Below are positions 1 through 9,579 of a stretch of 64,000 nucleotides of DNA, piece by piece (within the stretch, counting starts at the first letter, position 1; every line of letters starts with the position of its first letter). Where the stretch lies: positions 186,001 through 250,000 of the forward strand of contig VJWM01000219.1 of the NCBI GenBank assembly GCA_010909165.1, in the 5' to 3' direction. Under the pieces are notes generated by a model, which was not told where the DNA came from, searched no databases, and saw only the letters and a list, made by a program, of their open reading frames with translations. This DNA is from Anthoceros angustus (Eukaryota > Streptophyta > Anthocerotopsida > Anthocerotales > Anthocerotaceae). The translations under genes and the position numbers were made by a program.

Positions 1-474
1 GATGGATAGTGATATTGGTATTCCATACCAAGGTTCACGATGGACAGTTAGTTGAGGAAATATATGTTGAAGTTGTTGAAAGGCATAGCATTGGAAATAC
101 TCTTCTTGGAAATGTTGAAGGTGTTGAAGGGCATGGCAACCAAAGCAGACATAATATAGCATGCAGGCAAACATGTGGTTTGGAGAAAAGTTTGGTGTGA
201 AAAAATATGCGCCCCATCCCCTCTGTCCTCTTTGGTATGCCATACAACAGAGTCAAGCAGTACGGAGGTGAACTGAATATCATGTATGTCTGAGTGGAAG
301 TTGTAGATGATTGTAGCCCAATGCTTTCCCCAAGCCTGATGCTTTCACACAGATTATCGGTGGGAGGTAGAGTAGAAGCACGAGAGCTCCATCCTTTATA
401 GTAGTAGTAGTCTGCTGGACAGTGGACAGCAGGTGAAGGCACCAAAGCAAATACGCATGACAGTAAACAAGACC
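1..474. other. Unassigned left edge, no gene recognised
   Basis: Both strands carry short open frames here, but none resembles a family I know and none has a convincing start, splice site or codon pattern. The stretch ends exactly where the left terminal repeat of the CACTA element begins. It is probably older intergenic DNA into which that element inserted. Confidence 0.4.
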
Positions 475-506
475 CACTACTAGGAAAAGTATACTTTTAC
501 CACGAA
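475..506 (+). repeat. Left terminal inverted repeat of CACTA element
   Basis: It begins CACTACTAGGAAAAGTATAC and pairs with the reverse complement of 3042-3073. The first 15 bases match exactly. The inner half differs at a few bases, which indicates an old insertion. Confidence 0.82.
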
Positions 507-539
507 CATTACTACAGACTTTACAACGGACATTACTAC

Positions 540-1030
540 TCCCGTAGTAAAACATCAGTAGTAAACATATAGCATACGTGGTAAAGTCCAGTATACCCTA
601 TATTTTGTATTCTATACGAAGTATGTATGGAGTACTTTAATGAAGTCAACCGTATATTGGTTAATCTTTAAATTACCATACCTTTTATCACGGTATTTAC
701 TACGTTGAACAACCACGGACTTTACTACTGGCCTGATCTGGTTAAAAATAATGATTAGTTGACCGAGATTAGTTAACTATAATATATGAACCACAGTTAA
801 ATGAGTGGGTTTGGTTAATCATATGTTGACCATAATTAATTAATCACGGTTAAGTAATCCGACAATCCGTTGTAAATTCCTGGTGGGTACCGTTGTAAAT
901 CTCTTATTGCAGAAAAAGACCCCATAGTAAAATTATATAGTAAATATTTGTAGTAAAATTTTATAGTAAAAAAATCGTAATAAAATACTTACTAAAATTC
1001 TACAGTAAAAATACGTAGTAAAATTTTATA
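540..1030. repeat. Left subterminal repeat region (GTAGTAAA-type)
   Basis: Short variants of GTAGTAAA, ATAGTAAA and TTGTAAA recur many times in an AT-rich stretch, most densely at 900-1030. Arrays of short degenerate motifs next to the ends are typical of CACTA elements, where in characterised members they bind the TNPA-type protein. Binding here is inferred by analogy only. Confidence 0.6.
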
Positions 1031-1154
1031 AAACCAGGCATCCTACAAAAAACTTACACACCCAAAATATATATAAGGTCCTGGAACAAGAAAATTTAGA
1101 CAAATCATGGAACATCGAAATGATAAAAGCAACAACATCAACCTCTAACCTTAA

Positions 1155-2477
1155 TCACGCTGAGGCTTCCTCAACATCCTTGGCCACTTTACGGGGAAGG
1201 TAGTGCCCTACCATCTACCCGTCGTCTAAGCCGTTTTTTTTCATGATGGCATCCATGACCTTGCCATCGCATTCATTGGTTGGATAACCTGCCTCAACCA
1301 ACAGGTTCCACGCGTTAATAGCAGTTGTCAATCCCCCCTATGAGTTAACATGTGGACCCAAAGCAGGACTTATGATTTTGGAATTCATCCAAAACGCTTG
1401 CAGCTTCACCAACCAATTTCCGTGAACGGTACCAACAGCTCTGATCTCATCCACGGTTGGCTCCCTCCCAAACATTCCTCTGAACCTATCCAGAAAACCC
1501 CATGGCCAAAGCATGCGTAGGTATTGCTATCCGTATCCTTCACCCTCTTCATGGCAGCTACTTTTTGCTAGCTAAGGGCTACAACACCATCCATCTTCTC
1601 CTTCTCCTCCCTCAAAAACACCTCCCAGTACTTCGGCTTTGCACTCTTCGGAACATAGCCAGGGTTTCTCTTCTTGCCCTCCAAAAACTTTTGGGCCTCC
1701 TTCCTCACATTGTTCCGCCAATGCTTGAGATTAGTGCCAAAAAATTGCAACACAATGGCGCCAAATGACCAAGGACCTGAAATAGTTTGCCTGATGCATT
1801 GTTCAACATGAACCACAGTGGCTTCAGTTTGATTCCAAAAAACACTAACGAAAGGATTGCAGAGCCACCGGATGGTGAAATGCACCCTATCCTTCATTCG
1901 CAAAAAGCTGGGGGAGTCCTGGTAGATGAATCCTGCACATCAGCACCGGCATAGTGAAAGGAATGATGAGTCCTGAATTGCCTAAAACCCAAACATGAAC
2001 TATCCAGGCTTGAATGGCCTGGAAAATACAAAGCTTAGAGGGCTGCAAAATCCAGGCTTGAATGGCCTGGAAAATACAAAGCTTAGAGGGCTGCAAAATC
2101 CAGGCTTGAATGGCCTGGAAAATACAAAGCTTAGAGGGCTGCAAAATCCAGGCTTGAATGGCCTGAAAACAAGGATACCTGAAAATCCAGGCTTGAAAGG
2201 CCTGATAATTTCAGGCTTGAACGACACAATCGAGGTAAGTCTACTTGAAAGCAGAAAGCTCACTAAAGCAAAACTCACCTCCTAGATGGAGGTGATAGGG
2301 AAGCACCACGTGTTCCACATCGGGCTTCCTTTTCCGCTTAGGACCCCTTGGGTCCTTCTCGTCGATGATACGGCATTCTTCTGGAATACGCGGTTCACAG
2401 TCCTCATTTAGTGCAGCATTAGGAAGATGATCACCGTCATCAACACCATCTTGAATGGCACCATCTGCAGCCCGCAC
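1155..2477 (-). pseudogene. Broken CACTA-encoded gene, probably TNPA/Transposase_24-like
   Basis: Two exons can be joined. The upstream exon (about 2477-2282) encodes an acidic stretch followed by PRGPKRKRKPDVEHV, which looks like a nuclear localisation signal. It ends at a GAG/GTGAGT donor near 2281. An acceptor ATGTGCAG near 1915 restores the frame and leads into FIYQDSPSFLRMKDRV and a basic region with HWRNNVRKEAQKFLEGKKR and KYWEVFLREEKEKM. Reading continues after in-frame TAG codons at 1570-1568, 1340-1338 and 1217-1215 and a frameshift near 1496-1502. It finishes at a TGA at 1157-1155. The WEVF...K layout and the position inside a CACTA element recall plant Ptta/En/Spm (Transposase_24) proteins, but the match is from memory and weak. 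Confidence 0.55.
1998..2220. repeat. 48-bp tandem repeat in the CACTA intron
   Basis: About four and a half copies of a 48-bp unit containing CCAGGCTTGAATGGCCTGG are present. The middle copies are almost identical and the last ones (from about 2150) are degraded. Each unit carries a short inverted repeat (CCAGGC...GCCTGG). The array falls between the predicted donor near 2281 and acceptor near 1915 of the element's gene, so it is probably intronic. Because 48 is divisible by 3, it creates spurious long frames on both strands. Confidence 0.85.
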
Positions 2478-2639
2478 TGCAGAGGCGTTGCGGAGACATT
2501 TAGCGTAGAGGCATTTTTCAGCCCGTCTTTACCTATCCCATGCCACTTTTGATCACCCCTTTTGGGCACTTTCCTTCATAGTCATAATTGAGTGGTTCCT
2601 TAAAATGTATTCCTTTTCGGCTAATTAAACGTGGTAGAA

Positions 2640-3040
2640 CTTCAACGGTACCACATGTAATTTCTCCACTTGCAGTAAAATCAGACGTTGTAATCCACCA
2701 AGTAGGGTAGTAAACCATTGGTCGTTGTAAAATACAGTTATCTTGTTGTAAACAAATGCGTTGTAAACCAGGAAGCCCTGTAGTAAATTGTAGCCACTTA
2801 GAAAAGGGACATCCTACCGCTGCAAAATCCCCAAGATCTGTTGTAAACCCGGGGTACCCCTATAGTAAAGTGCATTGTGATGTGGCATGTCAGGGATAAA
2901 CCATTTGGCAAAATAAACCCTGTTGTAAAATCTGAATCAACCTTGTAAATTCACTAGCTATATTGAAGAAGAACACATGGACCTGAAACTGTCGTAGGAA
3001 AACAAGCTACTGTAGTAAAACTGTTGCTTGTGGTAAAAGT
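2640..3040. repeat. Right subterminal repeat region (TTGTAAA/GTAGTAAA-type)
   Basis: The same motif family as on the left is scattered through this segment, for example around 2725-2760, 2780, 2840-2870 and 2925-3040. It lies directly inside the right terminal repeat and mirrors the left subterminal region in position. Confidence 0.6.
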
Positions 3041-3041
3041 G

Positions 3042-3073
3042 CACTTAGTAAATGTATGCTTTTCCTAGTAGTG
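3042..3073 (-). repeat. Right terminal inverted repeat of CACTA element
   Basis: Read on the minus strand from 3073 it starts CACTACTAGGAAAAGCATAC, matching the left end. The neighbouring GTGGTAAAAGTGCAC (about 3031-3045) corresponds to the TTTTACCAC that follows the left end. Confidence 0.82.
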
Positions 3074-3539
3074 ACTGTAAGAGAGTTGAGTATTGCGATT
3101 AAGAGAAATGACAAAAGTGAATGATATTCCACCCTAAAATTTAACAAGTACCATGAACGTAGATCCAAATAGGTAGCCAGAAGTCTCCCAAACAAAACGA
3201 AGAGTGCTGGGTCTAAGGTGTAGCTATGGCTGGTGTGAGGCAACTTTTGCTAACGGACTAGCCGGGCGCACACTAACCCAATGTCGATGTACTACGGGGG
3301 TTCGTTCCACAGGGAATGGACTCGTGCTTATTTTGCCTAAGCTCTACAACTGGTCACCTGAATGGACTTTATCATGTAGGGTCCGTCGGACTCCGTGAGC
3401 CCCAGCCGCATACCACTCCTCACTCAACGGCCTTCCACTTAACCCCGCTCAGGATATCTCAAAACACTGTTTAAGGTCCGGAGGACCGGAACGAGTTTAA
3501 CGACGTGTTTCCTCCGTCAGCCTACATACCCTAGCGCCC
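3074..3539. other. Intergenic stretch between CACTA element and repeat block
   Basis: No gene is recognised. From about 3260 the base composition shifts to the GC-rich, CCG/GGTCC-rich style of the following block, so the true left border of that block may lie here rather than at 3540. Confidence 0.4.
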
Positions 3540-6500
3540 CAACGTTCCTACTCCCTCGACTCCTTCCGACAGCACTCCAACGCAACACACATGCCGCAAT
3601 GCCTTCCCCCTTCCTGATCCACCCATAGCTGGTATTCGCAACACCAACACGAGCGTTCTGTGGGGTAGTGGCTTCTTAGCCTACGACCCCACAGCCTCCG
3701 CCCCTGTAGCCTCCAGGGATGGCTTCCGCCCAGTAGGGTCACCCCCAAGCGCCTCCTAACCCTTCTGGCTGCTGCACGTTCTGCGGAGAAGTGGCTTCGC
3801 AGCTTGCAATCCCACAGCCTCCGTTCCAGCTCCAAGGTTGGTCTCGCATCCGGGAAATCACCCTCGAGCACCTCCTGAGCTCAGGTCCGACCCAGGTCTG
3901 CATCCATAAAGCGTGTTGGCAGAGCTCGTCACCAGAGCTCTCAACACATCCCTCTACCACCAATTAATCCTGCACGGTGACGCAGAAACACACTCTGCTC
4001 CTCGGAGTGCACACGGAGTGCGAAGATGGTACCCGGGATAATCTGCTGGTCTTGGGCGCCTAGGCCTCCTTATACTCCCTCACACCCTAATCTAACCCGC
4101 CTAGTTATGAACTAACCCTAGGTCGTTGTAACCGTAGTAGCTCATCATTTCACGGACTTCTTCCACCGGCCGCTCTCACCTTGACAAATCCATTCAGACT
4201 ATGCTACCTGACCGAACTAAGTCGCTGGCGGACCAAGCCCTTTGGCCGGACCACTCAGCTTTCACCGACTTTCGTGACCCAGGCGCCACACAATCCCGTG
4301 TCGTTGTAGTAAGGGGTCCGTTCCCAAGAGAATGATAGGCTCCGTTTAGCACGTCTCAACCGTTTCACACCTCAACGTCGTGACCATTTCAGACTCCAGC
4401 GCGCGCGTTCGCAGTTTTACGACTAACTACTCTTATCGTTCACCGAACAGGCCCGGTGTGGCCAAATGTTTAAGGATCCTGTCCCATCTCAGTCTCGTCC
4501 CCTCCTCTCAGTCCTCACCACTCTCACTCGCTCATCGTTCTTTGGGGAAAGAGTGGGTGGGTTGCGTGGTCCCGACCTCCTCCGCCGCCGCTGGCCTCTC
4601 CGCCGCCTACACGCCTTCCGAGTTCTTCCACACGCTGCTTGCCCGCCCAACGTCCGCCGCCTCGAAGAGCAAGGGTCTCGATCGCTCGCCCCGCACACAC
4701 CACCACACGCTTAGGGTCCGCCAATGTGACCTTGATCAATCTCTCCGGCCGCCGTGCTCGCCATGACTTAGGACTCACGTTAGCAAAGACGCACAAGGGT
4801 CTACAAGCGGTATCCACCCCAAGAAAAAGATGCTTTACTAGAGCAGCCCTCTTATACTATGCCCAAGGGCGCCTTTACTACACTCCTATTTTGAGCTGGT
4901 GGCCAAGGTGCCCTAGCCTGCCGCCTACTATTTCCCCCCTATTCGCATATCTACGCTGGCGGTGGGCGTGTTTTGTTCTCCTACCTGGTGGCCCAATCCC
5001 TAGCATTGACAGCTACGGCGAACCCAATCGGATGATCCGTGAGGCGGGGCCCCTTCCCCTTCCCGATCCACCCATAGTGGTATTCGCACACCAACACGAG
5101 CGTGTAGGTAGTGGCTTTAGCCTACGACCACACCTCCGCCTCAGAGCCTCCGGGATGGCTTCCGCCCGAGGGTCACCCCAAGCGCCTCCTAACCCTTCCT
5201 GGGCTGACGCTCAAGTGAGGCACAACCTCCGCTCCAAGGTTGGTCTCGCATCCGGAAATCACCCTCGAGTCCGACCTGTGTCTCCAGTGCATCCATAAAG
5301 CGTGTTGGCGAGCTCGTCACGAGCTCTCAACACATCCTCTACCACCAATTAATCCCGCGGTGGCAGAAACACACCGCTCCTCGGAGTGCACACAGTGCGA
5401 AGATGGTACCCGGGATAATCTGCTGGTCTTGGGCGCCTAGGCCTCCTTATACTCCCTCACACCCTAATCTAACCCTAGTTATGAACTAACCCTAGGTCGT
5501 TGTAACCGCCGTGCCGAGCTCATCATTCGGACTTCTTCCACCGGCCGCTCTGCCAGACAAATCCATTCCACTATGCTACGGCGAACTAAGTCGCTGGCAC
5601 CAAGCCGCCCGGCCGACCACTTTGGCCACGACACGATTTCGACGGCCAGGCGCACACAATCCGTGTCGTTGTAGTAAGGGTCCGTTCCCAAGAGAATGAT
5701 AGGCTCCGTTAGCACGCGTCTCAACCGTTTCACCTCAACGTCGTGACCATTTGAGACTCCAGTAGCGTCTCGCTTTTACGACTAACTACTCTTATCGTTC
5801 ACCGAACTGTGCCCTAAATGTTTAAGGACTGCTCGTGTCCCAGTATCCTACCGCCCGGCCCTCGTCCGCCTAGTCCGTTCTCCTCACCACTCTCACTCGC
5901 TCATCGTTCTTTGGGGAAAGAGTGGGTGGGTTGCGTCCCGGACCTCCTCCGCTGCCCGCTGGCCTCCGCCCGGGCTCTACACGCCTTCCGAGTTCTTCCG
6001 CAGCGTTGCCGTCCAACGTTGGTCCGCCGCCTCGAAGAGCAAGGGTCTCGATCGCTCGCCTCGCACACCACCACCGCTAGGGTCCGCCAATGTGACCTTG
6101 ATCAATCTCTCCGGCCGTGTACCGCCAAAGGACTTAGGACTCCGCGTTAGCAAAGACGCACAAGGGTCTACAAGCGGTATCCACCCCAAGAAAAAGATGC
6201 TTTACTAGAGCAGCCCCGGCCCTCTTATACTATGCCCAAGGGCGGCGTCTTTACTACACTCCTATTTTGAGCTGGTGGCCAGCTCAGTGTGCCCTAGCCT
6301 GCCGCCTACTATTTCCCCCCTATTCCGCATATCTACGCTGGCGGTGGGCGTGTTTTGTTCTCCTACCTGGTGGCCCAATCCCTAGCATTGACAGCTGCGG
6401 CGAACCCAATCGGATGATCCGTGAGGCGGGGCCCCTTCCCTTCCGAGTTCTTCCGCAGCGTTGCCGTCCAACGTTGGTCCGCCGCCTCGAAGAGCAAGGG

Positions 6501-6720
6501 TCTCGATCGCTCGCCTCGCACACCACCACCGCTAGGGTCCGCCAATGTGACCTTGATCAATCTCTCCGGCCGTGTACCGCCAAAGGACTTAGGACTCCGC
6601 GTTAGCAAAGACGCACAAGGGTCTACAAGCGGTATCCACCCCAAGAAAAAGATGCTTACTAGAGCAGCCCTCTTATACTATGCCCAAGGCGGCGCCTTTA
6701 CTACACTCCTATTTTGAGCT
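3540..6720. repeat. Tandem non-coding repeats: two ~1.4-kb copies plus a partial third
   Basis: Copy 1 (about 3540-5046) and copy 2 (about 5047-6435) share many landmarks in the same order. Examples are GATCCACCCATAG (3620 and 5082), AAGATGGTACCCGGGATAAT (4024 and 5400), CCGTTCCCAAGAGAATGATAG (4318 and 5681) and GATGCTTTACTAGAGCAG (4829 and 6195). A third, partial copy (6437-6716) repeats 5987-6270 with almost no change. Copies 1 and 2 are mosaics: long identical runs are broken by frequent small gaps, often in short tandem runs such as CAC/CACAC, with fewer simple substitutions. I see no conserved reading frame. The block could be the non-coding end of the element whose coding relics follow, but I cannot show LTR borders. 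Confidence 0.7.
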
Positions 6721-6739
6721 GGTGGCCAAGGTGCCCTAA

Positions 6740-9350
6740 CTCGCCTACTATTTCCCTATTCGCATATCTCGTGTCGCGGGGTGGGGCTGGCGTGCTCTTG
6801 GTTCCGCCTCGGCTGTGGCCCAATCCCTAGCATTGGTGGCGAACCCAATCCAGATGATCCGTGAGGCGGGCCCCTTCCCTTCCCGAGACCTCGTTGAGCC
6901 ACCCACCCGACAACGGGTCACCACCAAGTCCTCCTCTCCTTCCTCTCTTGCCTCACCGGTGGGCCCTTGCTGCGGTCCCCAAGAGGTTGCTCCCGAGCCT
7001 ATTTCGCCCGAACTGGACCTGGGGTCCGGCCTCGACTGAGTCCGGACCTCGTGGTCCGGCCTCACTGAGTTCGGACCCTCAGGCCTCGACTCTAGGGTCC
7101 GGACCTCAGAGTCCGGCCTTATTTTTGGAGTCCGGACCTCGGGGTCCGGTCTCAATTCCGGAGTCCGGACCTCGGGGTCCGGGCTCGTGGGTCCTTGGAC
7201 TTCTCCGCCTTGTGGACTTCCCGAGGGTCCGTCCTCCTCCACCGGACCCTCACGCTGTCCCAAGTTGTCGTCGCCGAATAGCGCTCCCAAGGTCCCGGTG
7301 GCCGTACTGTCTCCGAGGCCTTCATCTCTCCGTCCTCCTCCGCCTTGTGGACTTCCCGAGGTCCGCTGCTGCGGAGGTGACTCAGGACCTCCAGGGCCTT
7401 GAGGAGCTCCGCGTGGTAGTAGGCAAAGTCTGAATCGACTTGTTGAATTGCCTCCTCCACATGAGCCCGGAGCACTCGGTATTCCCTCCTCCATAGGTGC
7501 TCCGGTAGTTGGGCGTGCTGGCCGGCTTGCTGAGCCGTCTCCGTCGCTAGGCCGCCAACTGAAGTCGGGCGGACTCTCTTGAGGCCGCCAAGGCTGCCTC
7601 CGACACCTCCTGCAGCCTCTGCTGCTGCTCTGCGTGCTCCTCCTCTCGTCGTCGTTGTAGCTCGACCAACTTGTTGGCCATAGAGCTACGTTCCTCCGCC
7701 TCCTCCTCCGCCCGCCTACACGCCTTCTCTGAGCCCTCTCCCTCCATCCATCTTTGCTCGGAGGCCACCATCTCCTTCCCACGTGGTCCCCAAGACCTCC
7801 GCCGGCCTCCCCGGCTTCCTCTAGCTCCTTCTCCAACTCGGCGATGTCCATCTCCTTAGTTCGTCGACTCTCCTCCCCTCTAACAAAGCTAGAGACGCCA
7901 ATCTCCTACTCATGGTCCATGATTCTCCCTTGAGAATTCCATGGCGCCCACGTGTCTTGAGCTGCAGCCCAGGATCCTGCGATCCTCAAGCTCTGGCGTT
8001 GCTCCTCCGCCTCCAGAATCACTCCGGAATCCTCTATCTCCCGAGCACTGGCCTCCCTTTCTTCTTCACGACTTGCCCGTGCTCGCTCCGCCACTGCCGA
8101 CCTTCGTGTTAGCGGCTACCCCCGCCTCCCTCCATCGGTTTGGTCTGCGAATGGTCCCTATCTGCTTCGCGGTCTCGCCTCCCGCCGCCTTCACCTCGAG
8201 CCTCCCAAGCTTGGTGGCCTCTGCCGAGCCATCTCGGCCAGTCCCAAGCCCTTTCGTCTACCTTGGGCCTCCTCGGCTCCTGAGGCTGCCTCCGCTTGCA
8301 AAGGTCCTCCGCCTTTGCTTGGGCCTCTACTTGTGATTTGTTACACAGGAACTTGGTCCAATCTTGTTGAACGGACGGGCCTCCTCTCCGCCCGCCTTGC
8401 GCTTCTCCTCCTCGATCCTCGCGAGGGACTCCGCCTTCTTCGCCGCTTGGGCCGCCTCCACTGACCACAGGAGCTCCGCGTGGTAATAGGCAAAGTCCAA
8501 TCGACTTGTTGAATTGCCTCTTCCACATGAGCCCGGAGCACCCGGTACTCCCTCCTCCAGAGGTGCTCCGGTAGTTGGGCATGTCGGCCGGCCTGCTGAG
8601 CCGTCTCCGTCGCTAGGCCCGCCAACTGAAGCCGGGCGGACTCTCTTGAGGCCGCCAAGGCTGCCTCCGACACCTCCTGCAGCCTTTGCTGCTGCTCTGC
8701 GCGCTCCTCCTCCCGCCGTCGTTGTAACTCGGCCAACTTGCTGGCCATAGAGCTACGCTCCCCTCGCCGCGGTCGGACTGCGACACGCTCTTCTCTCAGA
8801 GCCCTCTCCCCTCCATCCATCTTTGCCCGGAGGGCCACCATCTCCCTTCCCACGTGGTCCGGCACCTCTGCCCGGCTCCTGGCTTCCTCTAGCTCCTTCT
8901 CCAACTCGGCGATGTCCATCTCCTTAGTTCGCCGTCGACTCTCCTCCCCCCTCTAACAAAGCTAGAGACGCTCAATCTCCTACTCATGGTCCATGATTCT
9001 CCCTTTGAGAATTCCATGGCGCTCCACCGTGTCTTGGAGCTGCAGCTCCAGGGTATCCCTGCGATCCTCAAGCTCCTGGCGTTGCTCCTCCGCTCCCTGC
9101 AACTGTACCCGGAGATCCTCTATCTCCCGAGCACTGGCCTCCCTTTCTTCTTCACGACTTGCCGTACGCTCCGCCGCCACTCGACCTTGAGTTAGCAGCT
9201 ACCCGCCGTCTCCCTCCATGCTTCGGTCTACTTGATGTGGTCCCTATCTCTTCGCCGGTCTCGGCCTCCGCGCCGCCTTCACTGAGCCTCCGGGCTTGGT
9301 GTTGCTCCTGCCGAGCCATCTCGGCCAGGTCCCAAGCCCTTTCGTCTACC
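6740..9350 (-). pseudogene. Two decayed copies of a coiled-coil protein module
   Basis: Two copies about 1.07 kb apart encode, on the minus strand, the same glutamate- and arginine-rich helix. It includes MDIAELEKELEEA (7851 and 8919), KLAELQRRREEERAEQQQRL, SEAALAASRESARLQLA and HVEEAIQQVD (about 7440 and 8500). An adjoining segment has SREEEREASAREIEDLRVQL (near 9160 and 8070). Heptad-like spacing suggests a long coiled coil. Frames change repeatedly through small gaps, so neither copy can make the full protein. I do not recognise the family. A retroelement structural protein or an amplified host gene are both possible. Confidence 0.55.
7020..7195 (-). repeat. Degenerate ~36-bp repeat encoding RPDPEVRTPE units
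   Basis: GTCCGGACCTCGGGGTCCGG-type motifs recur about every 36 bases. On the minus strand they read as a 12-residue repeat, RPDPEVRTPELR, with variants such as RPDSEVRTLES. The repeat lies downstream of the coiled-coil module in the same orientation and could be a linker of the same ancestral protein. Confidence 0.6.
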
Positions 9351-9579
9351 TTGGGCCTCCTCCCTCCCTGAGCGCCTCGCTTGCAAAGGTCCTCCGCCTT
9401 TGCTTGGGCCTCTAGCTTGCTTGTTCATTTGCTCAGAGGAACTTGGTCCAATCTTGTTGAGCGGACGGGCCTCCCTCTCCGCCGGCCTCGATCCTCGCGA
9501 GGGACTCCGCCTTCTTCGCCGCTTGGGCCGCCTCCACTGACCACAGGAGCTCCACAATCTGTCGGTGGCCTCCACTTTG

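Larger units (their letters stand above)
475..3073 (-). mobile_element. Decayed CACTA (En/Spm-type) DNA transposon
   Basis: The left end reads CACTACTAGGAAAAG from 475, and the reverse complement of the right end reads the same 15 bases from 3073. Both are followed by a related ATAC..TTTACCAC segment. CACTA ends, a TIR of about 30 bp and many short AT-rich subterminal repeats are the defining features of the CACTA superfamily. The flanking triplets are ACC (472-474) and ACT (3074-3076). That is close to the expected 3-bp target duplication, with one mismatch. Inside is a broken minus-strand gene whose intron contains a 48-bp tandem repeat. No long TNPD-type transposase is present, so the copy is internally deleted or non-autonomous as well as decayed. 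Confidence 0.8.

Noticed and set aside
1995-2285. A 96-codon plus-strand frame of repeated NPGLNGLENTKLRGLQ units
   Set aside because: It is produced by the 48-bp tandem repeat, whose length is a multiple of three. The repeat lies in a predicted intron of the opposite strand.
3540-6720. Long terminal repeats of a retrotransposon
   Set aside because: The copies are tandem, without TG/CA borders or a primer-binding site that I can place, so LTR identity cannot be supported.
6748-7851. A 367-codon minus-strand frame taken as one intact gene
   Set aside because: Comparison with the second copy shows it switches between frames of the ancestral coiled-coil protein, so it is a chance open path through a pseudogene.
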